Positions 1 through 9,324 of a stretch of 64,000 nt of DNA are shown one piece after another. The first letter of the stretch is position 1. The number at the start of each line of letters is the position of its first letter. The DNA is taken from NCBI RefSeq assembly GCF_902150045.1, contig NZ_CABFVU010000004.1, positions 372,001-436,000 on the forward strand. Reading direction: 5' to 3'. Both the position numbers and the translations under genes were made by a program. Source of the stretch: Chitinophaga polysaccharea (GTDB lineage Bacteria > Bacteroidota > Bacteroidia > Chitinophagales > Chitinophagaceae). Under the pieces are notes generated by a model. The model ran no database searches and had not been told where the DNA came from. It was given only the letters and a program-made list of their open reading frames with translations.

Positions 1-2034
1 TTCAAGGATTTCCAGAAGCTGTCGCTCCGTGTCAACTCCCATCACCGTTTCCTCGATGGAAAGATCAAGATCGGTGAAAACCTCGCCATCTCCAACGGGA
101 TAGATAACGGCGACGGCAGTACGACGGCCTTCGCCGATGCCCTGCAGATCCAGCCTGTACTGCCGGTGAAGCTGCCCAACGGTGAATACTCAGGCCCTGT
201 AACAGGCAGCTTTGTAGATCATCCCAATCCGCTGATGACACTGGACCTGAATAAATGGGACCGCGTAAATTCCCTGAATATTTTTGGTAACATCTATGCA
301 AATATATCTGTCCTGAAAAACCTCACGGTAAATGCTTCCCTTGGCGTAGAGCATTCCAATACGGAGATACGCGATATCCAGCGCAAATTCTCCACGGGTT
401 TCATCAGCCGCACCGTGAACTCATTGAAAAATTCAAAATCGGAGGAATTCAACTGGAACCTCAACACCACTATCCAGTATAACCTGGAGACCGGAAAGCA
501 CCGCGCTACCTTTTTGGCGGGAAGTGAAGCAGTGAGAAATAAATATGCCATCAATTCTACCTATAAAGAAAACTTTGCGCTGGAAACACTGGATTACTTC
601 GTGGAAAATGCCGGTAGCGGTAACCAGACAGTAGGCGGCAGCGCTAATGGTTTTTCACTGCTCTCTTACTTTGGTAAGGTCAATTATTCGTACAACAGCA
701 AATACCTGCTATCCGCTACATTGCGCTATGACGGGTCATCGCGGTTCGGGAAAAATAACCGCTTCGGCACATTTCCCGCCATCAGTGCCGGGTGGAGAAT
801 TAATGAAGAGAATTTTATTAAAGACAATACCCGGATCATCTCCGACCTGAAACTAAGAGCAGGATGGGGCAGAACCGGTAACCAGGAAATTTCCAGTACC
901 GCCAGGTATGAACTGTATGAAACCTACTATGGCCTGGGCGCTATGCCATTCACCTCTGATAACGGTACCGCATATGATATTGGTGGCGCAGACTCCGGTC
1001 CTTTATTATCCGGCTTCCGGCAGATACAAAAGGTAAACGACGACCTTCGCTGGGAATCTACCACCGAAAAAAATATAGGACTGGATGTGGGTTTGCTGGA
1101 TCAGAAGTTAACCGCTTCTTTCGACTACTTTAACCGGGCTACCAACGATATCCTGATTTCCCCGGCCTACCTGGCCGTGCAGGGCGAAGGCGGTACCCGC
1201 TATGTAAACGGCGCTTCTGTTAAAACAAAGGGCTTTGAAATTGCCCTGGGCTATAAAGACCAGGTGGGCGCCTTCAACTATTCCGTGACAGGAAATGTGG
1301 GGCATTACAGCGACAGGATCACCGACCTTCCCGATAACGTAGTACATTCTTATCCGGGGAACGCTGAACAAACTATTCTGGGGCGTTCCATGAATTCTAT
1401 TTTCGGCTATGTTGCGGACGGCATCTTCCAGAATAAAAAAGAAGTAGACAACAGCGCAGAACAACCCGGTAAAGGCATAGGCCGGATCAGGTATGCAGAC
1501 CTGAATAACGATGGTGTGATCAACACGCTCGATCAGCGGTACCTGGGTGTTTCTTCCCCGCAATATTCATTCGGGTTAAACCTGCAGGGCGAATACAAAG
1601 GATTTACCCTGAGCATCTTTTTCCAGGGAGTAGCCGGCATTTCCGTATATGACGAACGTAAAAGATTTTCAGACTTCACCAATCTCTGGGCAGGCACCAA
1701 TTACGGCAAACGTACACTGGACGCATGGACGCCACAGCATCCAAATTCCACTATCCCCGCCGTTACACTGGCGGATAATAACAATGAAGGAAGATTGTCA
1801 TCCTATTTTATAGAAAACGGCGCTTATGTAAAGCTCCGCGAAGTAAGCCTGGGATACCTGATTAAGAACATCAAACACCTGAACCCTATCAGGGTGTATG
1901 TAACCGGTCAGAACCTCCTGTCTTTTAAGGATAATTCAGGCAGGGATGCTTATGTTTCTGCAGACCCTGAAGATTCCGGCTATGGATTTCCACGCCCGCG
2001 CAAGATCACCTTTGGTTTCAATTTATCATTCTGA
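1..2034 (+). CDS. SusC/RagA-type TonB-dependent outer-membrane receptor, 3' part (ribose locus)
   Basis: The frame is open from base 1, so the gene begins before the window and only about 677 C-terminal residues are visible. These are almost entirely TonB-dependent beta-barrel, with alternating aromatic strands and the usual C-terminal end ITFGFNLSF. No plug or signal peptide is in view. Family knowledge: SusC proteins import oligosaccharides or nucleosides with a SusD lid. The next genes are SusD, a nucleoside hydrolase and a GRP-type sugar permease, so ribose or a ribonucleoside is the likely substrate (inferred by analogy with the Bacteroides rus locus). The first internal ATG at 166 is not a real start because homologous barrel sequence runs upstream of it. 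Confidence 0.93.
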   Translation, partial: FKDFQKLSLRVNSHHRFLDGKIKIGENLAISNGIDNGDGSTTAFADALQIQPVLPVKLPNGEYSGPVTGSFVDHPNPLMTLDLNKWDRVNSLNIFGNIYANISVLKNLTVNASLGVEHSNTEIRDIQRKFSTGFISRTVNSLKNSKSEEFNWNLNTTIQYNLETGKHRATFLAGSEAVRNKYAINSTYKENFALETLDYFVENAGSGNQTVGGSANGFSLLSYFGKVNYSYNSKYLLSATLRYDGSSRFGKNNRFGTFPAISAGWRINEENFIKDNTRIISDLKLRAGWGRTGNQEISSTARYELYETYYGLGAMPFTSDNGTAYDIGGADSGPLLSGFRQIQKVNDDLRWESTTEKNIGLDVGLLDQKLTASFDYFNRATNDILISPAYLAVQGEGGTRYVNGASVKTKGFEIALGYKDQVGAFNYSVTGNVGHYSDRITDLPDNVVHSYPGNAEQTILGRSMNSIFGYVADGIFQNKKEVDNSAEQPGKGIGRIRYADLNNDGVINTLDQRYLGVSSPQYSFGLNLQGEYKGFTLSIFFQGVAGISVYDERKRFSDFTNLWAGTNYGKRTLDAWTPQHPNSTIPAVTLADNNNEGRLSSYFIENGAYVKLREVSLGYLIKNIKHLNPIRVYVTGQNLLSFKDNSGRDAYVSADPEDSGYGFPRPRKITFGFNLSF

Positions 2035-2053
2035 ATTTTAAAACAGCAGCGTT

Positions 2054-3790
2054 ATGAAATACTATATAAAGTTTAGTTTACTGTTGATGTGCCTGGGATC
2101 TTTGCTCCCTGCATGCAGCCGGTTCCTGGATGTGCCGCCAAAAGGCGTAGTGGGCGCTGATGACCTGAATACGCCTGAAAGCGTGGAAAAACTGGTCATA
2201 GCCGCTTATGCCAGTTTGGGCAACGACCACTGGGAAGTGCCCTACACCAGTGCATGGGTATATGGAAGCGTAAGGTCAGACGATGCCTATAAAGGAGGGC
2301 TTGGAACGGCGGACCAGGGAGAGTTTACCCAGTATGAAGTATTTTCCACCATCCAGGAAAACCAGAGCCGTGGCAACCTGTTATGGACAAGATTATTCAT
2401 GGGCGTGCAGCGCGCCAACCTGGCGCTGAAAGGGATCAACCAGTTAAGCGATGCCAGTTACCCCGAAAAGAAACAACGCAGGGCTGAAATGCGTTTTATC
2501 CGCGGGCACTTTTATTTCCTGCTGAAAAACCATTTCAAAAAAGTACCTTTTATTGATGAACTGATCTCACAGGACAGTATCAATACCGTTTCCAATGTGC
2601 AGTATACCAACGATGAGCAATGGAGTAAAATTGCTGACGACTTCCAGGCAGGAGTGAATGACCTGCCGCTGCAGCAGGAACAAATAGGCCGGCCCAACAG
2701 TTACACTGCAAAGGCATACCTTGCCAAAGTGCGTCTCTACCAGGCCTATGAACAGGACGAACAGAACAATGTTACCCATATCAATCCCCAACGCCTGAAC
2801 GAAGTGGTGACGCTCACCAGTGATATTATCAACAGCAGCGGGTACACGCTTTCCGGCGATTACGCGGAGAATTACCTGTGGCAGTTTGAAAATGGGAAAG
2901 AATCCATTTTTGCGGTGCAACGGTCTTTGAACGACGGATCAGAAGTGGGCAGGATAGATATGTCTACCGCCCTGAATTACCCCATGTACCCGGCTTATGG
3001 CTGCTGCTCTTTTCACCGGCCCAGCCAGAACCTGGTAAATGCTTTTCAAACCGGCCTGGATGGACTGCCGAAATTTGAAACGTTCAACAATGTGGAAATG
3101 AAAAATGAGGCCGACTTCAAAAATAATTCTTTCGATCCGCGCCTGGATCATACCGTGGGATTACCCGGCCATCCTTTCAAATACCAGAACAATATCATAT
3201 ACCAAACCAGCTCCTGGACCAGGGGCCCTGAACTGTACGGGCCTTTCTCCGGGATGAAATCTGTGGTGCAGGCAGATTGCCCCTGTCTTACTACAGCCAA
3301 AGGATACGCTTATCCTGCCAGTTCCATGAACAACGACATCATTAAATTCGATGATGTGCTGCTCTGGAAGGCAGAGGCGTTGATAGAACTGGGCCGCCAG
3401 GATGAAGCCCTGGGTATCATTAACCAGGTGCGCCAGCGTGCAAAGAACAGTACAGCAAGGTTGATGGATGCGAACGGTCACCCCTACTCGAATTATCATG
3501 TGGAACTGTATAAGCCAGGACAAAACATTGCCTGGACCCAGGCTAACGCCCGCAGGGCTTTGCAGTGGGAACGCCGTTTGGAATTTGGTATGGAAGGCGC
3601 CCGCTTTTTTGACCTGGTGCGATGGGGCATTGCAGCAGAAGTACTGAATGACTATTTTGAGGTAGAAAGCAAACGCAGAACTTACCTGCAGATCGCTCAT
3701 TTTACAAAGAACCGCGATGAATATTTACCGGTACCTACGCAACAGATTGATCTGAGCAACGGGCTCTATAAACAAAATAATGGCTGGTAA
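2054..3790 (+). CDS. SusD/RagB-like nutrient-binding lipoprotein
   Basis: A 578-residue protein with a lipoprotein signal: hydrophobic stretch then LLPAC, Cys21 being the predicted lipidated residue, followed by the typical RFLDVPPKG start of mature SusD. The C-terminal part carries the SusD signature region (ALQWERRLEFGMEGARFFDL, residues about 509-528). It starts 19 bp after the SusC stop, so the two are surely co-transcribed. It should sit on the outer surface as the lid of the SusC channel and bind ribose-containing ligands, an inference from the nucleoside hydrolase and permease downstream. The length is slightly above average for the family. Confidence 0.95.
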   Translation: MKYYIKFSLLLMCLGSLLPACSRFLDVPPKGVVGADDLNTPESVEKLVIAAYASLGNDHWEVPYTSAWVYGSVRSDDAYKGGLGTADQGEFTQYEVFSTIQENQSRGNLLWTRLFMGVQRANLALKGINQLSDASYPEKKQRRAEMRFIRGHFYFLLKNHFKKVPFIDELISQDSINTVSNVQYTNDEQWSKIADDFQAGVNDLPLQQEQIGRPNSYTAKAYLAKVRLYQAYEQDEQNNVTHINPQRLNEVVTLTSDIINSSGYTLSGDYAENYLWQFENGKESIFAVQRSLNDGSEVGRIDMSTALNYPMYPAYGCCSFHRPSQNLVNAFQTGLDGLPKFETFNNVEMKNEADFKNNSFDPRLDHTVGLPGHPFKYQNNIIYQTSSWTRGPELYGPFSGMKSVVQADCPCLTTAKGYAYPASSMNNDIIKFDDVLLWKAEALIELGRQDEALGIINQVRQRAKNSTARLMDANGHPYSNYHVELYKPGQNIAWTQANARRALQWERRLEFGMEGARFFDLVRWGIAAEVLNDYFEVESKRRTYLQIAHFTKNRDEYLPVPTQQIDLSNGLYKQNNGW

Positions 3791-3821
3791 CAGCAATTAA
3801 GTTCATTAAATATCAACCTAT

Positions 3822-4841
3822 ATGAAATTCCACAAAAAGCAGGCATTAGCAGCGGCGCTGTCATTTGCCATGATCGGTTTTTTAGCGTCCTGCGTTATGT
3901 CGGACAAGGCAAAGGAAACCGCCGGGGAAAAAGCAGCTATTATCTTTGATTCCGACATCGGCCCCGACTATGATGATGCAGGCGCTATTGCCCTGCTCCA
4001 CGCCCTGGCCGATTCAGGGGAAGCAAAGATCCTGGCTACCATTGCCAGTAACAAGTATGAAGGTATTGCCGCCGTGTTGAATGTATTCAATACTTATTTC
4101 AAACGCCCCGATATTCCCATCGGCGTGCCTAAAGGCGCTGGCGTGGATATGCGCGACAGCCAGCACTGGACGGATTCCATCCTGGCCAGATATCCCCACG
4201 CCATTAAAAGCAACAGCGAAGCAGAAGATGCCGTTACCCTGTACCGCAAAGTGCTGGCCGGCCAGCCCGATCAAAGCGTAACCATTGTTACTGTTGGTTT
4301 TCTTACCAACCTGGCCAACCTGCTGAATTCAAAAGGCGATGATATTTCCCCGCTCAGCGGTAAGGAACTGGTTACACAGAAAGTAAAGCTGCTGGTGAGC
4401 ATGGCCGGCAAATTCCCGGAGGGAAGGGAGTTTAATGTATACTGCGACTCCACCGCTTCCATTGCAGCCTTTGAAAACTGGCCCACAAAAGTGATCTACT
4501 CCGGCTTTGAAATAGGATGGAATATTAAAACCGGTCTCCCCCTGTCGAAGAACGAAAGCATTCAGAACAGCCCTGTAAAAGATGTGTTCAGGATCTGTAT
4601 CCCCCAATCGCCGGACGATGCGCAGGGCAGGATGAGCTGGGACGAAACCGCTGTATTGGTGGCTGTTCGCGGCTACGAGCCTTACTACACCTTACAGAGC
4701 GGCAAAATAAAAGTAGCGCCCAATGGCAGTAATACATGGGATAGCAGCGGCAGCGGACAGGATTACCTGGTGGAAAAAATGCCGCCGCAACAGGTGCAGT
4801 CGGTGATTGAACAGCTGATGGCGCATCAGCCTAAGCAATAG
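3822..4841 (+). CDS. Nucleoside hydrolase (IUNH family), lipoprotein
   Basis: A 339-residue inosine/uridine-preferring nucleoside N-ribohydrolase family protein. The calcium-binding motif DSDIGPDYDD lies at residues 43-52, where family members have DxDxGxDDxx. Cys24 after a hydrophobic stretch (GFLASC) predicts a lipoprotein, so cleavage of nucleosides to free ribose would occur in the periplasm or at the membrane surface. It lies 31 bp after SusD and 40 bp before a sugar permease. The order SusC-SusD-nucleoside hydrolase-permease matches the ribose-scavenging rus locus known from Bacteroides thetaiotaomicron. Substrate preference cannot be read from the sequence. Confidence 0.9.
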   Translation: MKFHKKQALAAALSFAMIGFLASCVMSDKAKETAGEKAAIIFDSDIGPDYDDAGAIALLHALADSGEAKILATIASNKYEGIAAVLNVFNTYFKRPDIPIGVPKGAGVDMRDSQHWTDSILARYPHAIKSNSEAEDAVTLYRKVLAGQPDQSVTIVTVGFLTNLANLLNSKGDDISPLSGKELVTQKVKLLVSMAGKFPEGREFNVYCDSTASIAAFENWPTKVIYSGFEIGWNIKTGLPLSKNESIQNSPVKDVFRICIPQSPDDAQGRMSWDETAVLVAVRGYEPYYTLQSGKIKVAPNGSNTWDSSGSGQDYLVEKMPPQQVQSVIEQLMAHQPKQ

Positions 4842-4881
4842 AACAGGTACGCATCATTTCAAACAATAAGAATTACTACGC

Positions 4882-5883
4882 ATGTTTATTGTACAAGATT
4901 ATGGAACGGCCGTCTGGTTATGCGTGATCACTATGTTGTGCTGGGGTTCCTGGGCCAACACGCAGAAGCTGGCCGGCAAAACCTGGCGCTTTGAATTATT
5001 CTACTGGGATTATGTGATAGGTATCTTACTGTTTTCGTTGCTGTCGGCTTTTACTATAGGCAGTAATGGCAACGAAGGCCGCAGCTTCCTGGAAGACTTA
5101 TCGCAGGCCGCCGGTGTCAACATTGCCAGTGCCTTGTTAGGCGGGGTTATTTTCAACGCCGCCAATATCCTGTTAACAGCAGCTATTGCCATTGCCGGCA
5201 TGTCTGTAGCTTTTCCTGTTGGTATAGGGCTGGCCCTGGTATTAGGTGTGGTGATCAATTACCTGGGTGCCGCAAAAGGAAATCCGGTATGGCTTTTTGC
5301 GGGTGTGGCGCTGGTAACGGTGGCAATTGTACTTAATGCGGTGGCCTATCGCAGGGCCTCGGGAGAGAACCGGAAAGTGTCGTCAACAGGGATTATACTA
5401 TCCATAGTTGCCGGCGTGCTGATGTCGTTCTTTTACCGGTTCATCGCCGCTTCTATGGACCTGCAGGATTTTGTGCATCCCGCCGCAGGAAAAATGACGC
5501 CTTATACTGCCGTTGTCATTTTCTCCGCAGGAATTTTTATCAGCAACTTCCTGTTCAATACCGTTTTGATGAAACGTCCTTTTACCGGGGCGCCCACAGG
5601 GTATGCCGACTATTTTGCCGGGAAATTTTCCACGCATATGGTAGGGGTGCTGGGTGGCGTTATATGGGGTTTGGGTAATTCCCTCAGTTTGATCGCCGCA
5701 GGGAAAGCCGGCGCCGCTGTTTCCTATGGATTGGGGCAGGGCGCTACGCTTGTTGCCGCTTTGTGGGGCGTGTTTATCTGGAAAGAATTTAAAGCCGCGC
5801 CAAAGGGAACCGGCGGGCTTATAGCAGGGATGTTCCTGTTGTTTGCTGCCGGATTAGGACTGATCATTTACTCAGGAGGATAA
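4882..5883 (+). CDS. GRP/DMT-family sugar permease, likely ribose importer (RusT-like)
   Basis: A 333-residue polytopic inner-membrane protein with about ten hydrophobic segments. The opening CWGSWANTQKL and the later SVAFPVGIGLALVLG are characteristic of the glucose/ribose porter (RhaT/GRP) group of the drug/metabolite transporter superfamily. It is the last gene of the nucleoside locus and would carry ribose released by the upstream hydrolase into the cytoplasm. A ribokinase, expected for this pathway, is not in the window and may lie upstream. Ribose specificity is inferred from context only. Confidence 0.85.
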   Translation: MFIVQDYGTAVWLCVITMLCWGSWANTQKLAGKTWRFELFYWDYVIGILLFSLLSAFTIGSNGNEGRSFLEDLSQAAGVNIASALLGGVIFNAANILLTAAIAIAGMSVAFPVGIGLALVLGVVINYLGAAKGNPVWLFAGVALVTVAIVLNAVAYRRASGENRKVSSTGIILSIVAGVLMSFFYRFIAASMDLQDFVHPAAGKMTPYTAVVIFSAGIFISNFLFNTVLMKRPFTGAPTGYADYFAGKFSTHMVGVLGGVIWGLGNSLSLIAAGKAGAAVSYGLGQGATLVAALWGVFIWKEFKAAPKGTGGLIAGMFLLFAAGLGLIIYSGG

Positions 5884-5896
5884 CAGGGTAATGGCT

Positions 5897-5976
5897 GCCT
5901 CCGGCGGATTTTATCTGACACAGGATGATAATGATTATAAGCAATTTATCCTGTGGTTGATATTATTGCCGGAGGC
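5897..5976. repeat. Short inverted repeat after the ribose locus
   Basis: The 9-mer GCCTCCGGC at 5897-5905 is repeated in reverse complement at 5968-5976, 62 bp apart. A second near-palindrome overlaps the right arm (CCGGAGGC/GCCTTCGG). No T-run follows, so a role as a transcription terminator of the operon is possible but weak. Confidence 0.3.
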
Positions 5977-6025
5977 GCCTTCGGGAATATATATTATCTT
6001 CCCCGGAGGTAATTTTTACAGAGAG

Positions 6026-6310
6026 ATGATTAAAAGAATAACGCCTGATAAATGGAAACATTTCTTCGTGGGTATCCTGATGGGAGCAGTGCTGCAGGTG
6101 GCCGGAGAACTGGTATTCCCGGGGCGCCTCCTGTCGGCAACCCTGATGACACTGGCTGTGGTAGTAGCTGTCAGCTATGGCTTTGAACTGTTGTCGCTGA
6201 TCACCGGCAGAGGACACTACGACATTATGGATGCGGTGGCCAGTATTATTGGCGGCATAACCGGTATGTTACTGGGAGGCGGTATTTATCATTGGGTGTA
6301 CCTGTCATAA
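6026..6310 (+). CDS. Small VanZ-like/DUF2279-like membrane protein
   Basis: A 94-residue protein with about three hydrophobic segments. It begins IKRITPDKWKHFFVG and later has YGFELLSLITGRGHYDIMDA, an arrangement seen in small VanZ-like membrane proteins (DxxxH near the N-terminus, E and D between membrane segments). I chose ATG 6026 because the 45 extra residues available from ATG 5891 look non-coding and overlap the inverted repeat; the hydrophobic domain starts only after 6026. Function is unknown. It lies alone between the ribose locus and the alkylation-repair pair. Confidence 0.65.
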   Translation: MIKRITPDKWKHFFVGILMGAVLQVAGELVFPGRLLSATLMTLAVVVAVSYGFELLSLITGRGHYDIMDAVASIIGGITGMLLGGGIYHWVYLS

Positions 6311-6379
6311 AAAACAACGCATAATAAAATCATCCGTCAAATCCGCAAGAAAGCGTAAATCAATGATCCTCACTTTACG

Positions 6380-6387
6380 TATTTTCG
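6380..6387 (+). promoter_or_regulatory. Candidate -7 promoter element of the glycosylase gene
   Basis: TATTTTCG matches the Bacteroidota -7 box TAnnTTTG in 7 of 8 positions and ends four bases before the ATG at 6392. If used, the transcript would be leaderless or nearly so. No clear -33 TTG box was identified. Confidence 0.35.
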
Positions 6388-6391
6388 CAAC

Positions 6392-7300
6392 ATGGCTTTG
6401 CAGAAAATAATGGTCCCCATTAATGATCCCGCACATTTTTCCTTTGAAGAATGCCTGCGTTTCCTGGGGAGGTCGGATAAAGAATGTTTGCATTACATAC
6501 ATGAAGGAAAAGTACGGAGGATGTTGTTGTCCGGAGGAGAACCTGTGGTGGTGGAAATTGCCCCCGGTTCAAAAAAGGACTTCCTCGAAGTAACCGTGCT
6601 GGCGCCTGCCGGCGTGGAAGTAGCAGAAGCGCCCATTGTAAGGTATATCACCCATTGGTGGCACCTGGATGCCGACCTGCAGCCTTTCTACCGTTACACG
6701 CAAACAGACCCGCTGCTGAAAGGGCTGGCCCAAAAATACAATGGCCTTCGCCTCATAGGAATGCCTGATCTTTTTGAGGCCATTACCTGGCCGGTAATAG
6801 GGCAGCAAATAAACCTGGCCTTTGCTTACACGCTGCGGCAACGGTTTATCACTCACTTTGGTTACCATGTGAACATACACAATACCGATTTTTATTTGTA
6901 TCCTCATCCGCGGGTGATTGCCGCTTTAACACCGGACCAGCTTACGCCCATGCAGTTTTCCCGCAGTAAGGCGCTGTACCTGGTGGAAACCGCCAAACAA
7001 ATGGCCAGTGGCGCGCTCAGCGAGGCAGGCCTGAATGCCATGAGCTATGAAGCTGCCCGCGAAAGCCTGGTAGCCATGAAGGGGATAGGCAACTGGTCGG
7101 CCAATTATGCGCTGATGAAGTTCCGCCGTTTTCCTCAATCTGTTTTACTGGAAGATGTTGGTTTGCAGAATGCAATAAAAAACAGGTTAAATTTGGAGGC
7201 CAAGCCTTCAATGCCGGCGTTACAGGAGTATACAAAGCCATGGAAGGAACATGCAGCATATGCCACATTTTATTTGTGGAGGTCATTATTACCCCAATAG
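6392..7300 (+). CDS. DNA-3-methyladenine glycosylase (AlkA-like, HhH-GPD)
   Basis: A 302-residue protein. The C-terminal two thirds hold the HhH-GPD fold: the helix-hairpin-helix around residues 229-240 (MKGIGNWSANYA) and the presumed catalytic Asp255 in LLEDVGLQ. The N-terminal third resembles the AlkA N-terminal domain. It would excise alkylated bases such as 3-methyladenine from DNA in the cytoplasm. The next gene, 8 bp downstream, encodes the direct-reversal enzyme Ogt/MGMT, so the two form a small alkylation-repair operon. No Ada-type regulator is visible beside it. Confidence 0.88.
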   Translation: MALQKIMVPINDPAHFSFEECLRFLGRSDKECLHYIHEGKVRRMLLSGGEPVVVEIAPGSKKDFLEVTVLAPAGVEVAEAPIVRYITHWWHLDADLQPFYRYTQTDPLLKGLAQKYNGLRLIGMPDLFEAITWPVIGQQINLAFAYTLRQRFITHFGYHVNIHNTDFYLYPHPRVIAALTPDQLTPMQFSRSKALYLVETAKQMASGALSEAGLNAMSYEAARESLVAMKGIGNWSANYALMKFRRFPQSVLLEDVGLQNAIKNRLNLEAKPSMPALQEYTKPWKEHAAYATFYLWRSLLPQ

Positions 7301-7308
7301 ATTATTTT

Positions 7309-7794
7309 ATGGAAGACGGATTGTATCATTTACGTATAGACACCCCCGTTGGGCCGCTACTGATCAGCGGCACCACACAATTTATCAACGCTGTTTCCTT
7401 TACAGATGAACCCGTAGTGGATTTTCCCCAGGCGCCGGCGCTGTTGCTGGATTGTGCACAACAGTTGTATGAGTATTTCGCCGGCGACCGCAAAGTATTT
7501 GAACTGCCCATTTCCCAGGAAGGAACAGCATTCCAGCAAACGGTGTGGCAACAACTAACGGCCATTCCATTCGGCCATACCATTTCCTACCAGCAACTGG
7601 CGCGCCGTATCAACAACCCCAAAAGTATCCGCGCAGTAGGTACCACCAATGGTAAAAACAGGCTGGCTATCATTGTGCCCTGTCATCGCGTAATTGGCAG
7701 TGATGGCTCGCTCACGGGCTATGCCGGTGGCCTCTGGCGCAAGCGGTGGCTGCTGGAACACGAACGCACTGATTTGTTTACCGGTTTAATGTGA
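7309..7794 (+). CDS. ogt: Methylated-DNA--protein-cysteine methyltransferase
   Basis: A 161-residue protein containing the suicide-acceptor motif PCHRV with Cys125, preceded by the DNA-binding helix (SIRAVGTTNGKN). It removes the methyl group from O6-methylguanine onto itself. I chose ATG 7309, eight bases past the glycosylase stop; an upstream start at 7240 in the same frame would overlap that gene and adds residues with no family resemblance. The short N-terminal domain is typical of Ogt. It is probably co-transcribed with the glycosylase. The adapter domain of Ada is absent. Confidence 0.92.
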   Translation: MEDGLYHLRIDTPVGPLLISGTTQFINAVSFTDEPVVDFPQAPALLLDCAQQLYEYFAGDRKVFELPISQEGTAFQQTVWQQLTAIPFGHTISYQQLARRINNPKSIRAVGTTNGKNRLAIIVPCHRVIGSDGSLTGYAGGLWRKRWLLEHERTDLFTGLM

Positions 7795-7905
7795 TCTCAT
7801 CTGATATGGTCTATATTTTAAAAACTGCATCTGTTTTCAGATAATAATTTATCTCAATTTTGTTCCTGAATTACAACCCAAAAATTCTATCAACAACGCG
7901 TAATC

Positions 7906-9324
7906 ATGGAATTGAAATTGCAGGAAGACCTGAAACATACAGATCAGTTATTACAGTTAACCAAAGATTTCAGCAGCAGGTTTTTGTCAGCAATAGATAA
8001 ACTGGCAGCCGATAAACAGGTGCAGGTTAGCAGCCGTGCATCCGTTCCCGTTACGGGGTTAGGCGGGGCCGCAACACTGGAAGCCTTCCGGCAGCAATAC
8101 GGCAACAGCATTACTGCCGCCGCGGGGCCGCGTTACTGGGGATTTGTAACAGGCGGTGTTACGCCTGCCGCGTTGATGGGCGACTGGCTTGCTTCCACCA
8201 TGGATCTTAATTCATCCGATAAAAGCTCGGCTGCATTTTATATAGAAACGGAAACCATTGCTTTACTGAAAGCGCTGTTCGGACTACCGGAAGCATTCCT
8301 GGGATGTTTTGTATCCGGCGCTACCATGTCCAACTTTACAGGGCTTGCCACCGGCAGGCAATGGGTGGGGCAGCAGCATGGAGTGGATATTGCAGCAGAT
8401 GGCGCGGCCGCATTGCCGGGGCTGAAAGTAGTGTCGGCTGTACCACATTCCAGTATTAGTAAAGCGATGTCTATGTTGGGAATCGGGCGCAACAACCTGG
8501 TGCGGGTGCCGGTATTGCCAGGGCGTGAAAGCGTGGATGTTGCTGCTTTGAGGCAATACCTGAAAGCGCATAAAAGAGAACCTGTCATATACGTAGCCAA
8601 TGCAGGCACAGTGAACACGGTTGATTTTGATGATATCGCCGCGCTGGTACAGCTGAAAAAGGAATATGGCTTCTGGTTGCATGTGGATGCCGCTTTCGGT
8701 GGTTTCGCCGCCTGCAGCGATCAGTGGAAACACCTGCTGAACGGATGGGGACAGGCCGATAGCATTACCATAGATGCACATAAGTGGCTGAATGTACCTT
8801 ATGATGCCGCTATGATCTTTTGCAGGCACCCGGAGCTACAGTCGGCCGTATTCCAGAATGCAGGCGCAGCCTACTTAGGCGATCCTGCCACGCAATTCAA
8901 TTTCATTAACTACATACCGGAAAATTCGCGCAGGCAGCGCGCTTTACCCGCCTGGTTCTCTTTAATGGCCTATGGGAAAGAAGGCTATCGCTGGCTGGTG
9001 GAAAACGATATTTCATTAGCCAGGCAACTGGGCAGCCTGCTGGAAACAGATCCGAATTTTGTGGTATTGTCGCCGGTACGGCTTTGCGTGGTATGTTTCA
9101 CATTACAGGTGGCGCCGGAAGCTGAAGCGGAGGCCGTGCGGGAATTCCTGGAAGCGCTGAATAACAGCGGCGTGGTATGTATGACGGCTACCACCTATGC
9201 GGGGCATTCCGCCATACGCGCAGCATTGGTGAACTGGCGCACCGGCAGTAAAGATGTATTGATGGCCTATGACACCATGAAGGTACTGGCAGAGGAAATA
9301 GTGAATAAATATACTTATGCGTAA
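7906..9324 (+). CDS. PLP-dependent group II amino-acid decarboxylase
   Basis: A 472-residue protein of the glutamate/aromatic amino-acid decarboxylase family (fold-type I). The PLP-binding motif is DAHKWLN with Lys293, preceded by LHVDAAFGGFAA, which holds the conserved Asp for the pyridine nitrogen. The substrate cannot be assigned: the family includes DOPA/tryptophan, histidine and aspartate decarboxylases. Its stop overlaps the start of an EamA permease by 8 bp, so a linked role in making and exporting an amine or amino-acid product is plausible but only inferred. Confidence 0.9.
   Translation: MELKLQEDLKHTDQLLQLTKDFSSRFLSAIDKLAADKQVQVSSRASVPVTGLGGAATLEAFRQQYGNSITAAAGPRYWGFVTGGVTPAALMGDWLASTMDLNSSDKSSAAFYIETETIALLKALFGLPEAFLGCFVSGATMSNFTGLATGRQWVGQQHGVDIAADGAAALPGLKVVSAVPHSSISKAMSMLGIGRNNLVRVPVLPGRESVDVAALRQYLKAHKREPVIYVANAGTVNTVDFDDIAALVQLKKEYGFWLHVDAAFGGFAACSDQWKHLLNGWGQADSITIDAHKWLNVPYDAAMIFCRHPELQSAVFQNAGAAYLGDPATQFNFINYIPENSRRQRALPAWFSLMAYGKEGYRWLVENDISLARQLGSLLETDPNFVVLSPVRLCVVCFTLQVAPEAEAEAVREFLEALNNSGVVCMTATTYAGHSAIRAALVNWRTGSKDVLMAYDTMKVLAEEIVNKYTYA

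Noticed and set aside
5891..6025. Extended N-terminus for the small membrane protein
   Set aside because: The residues are not family-like and overlap an inverted repeat; the domain begins at ATG 6026.
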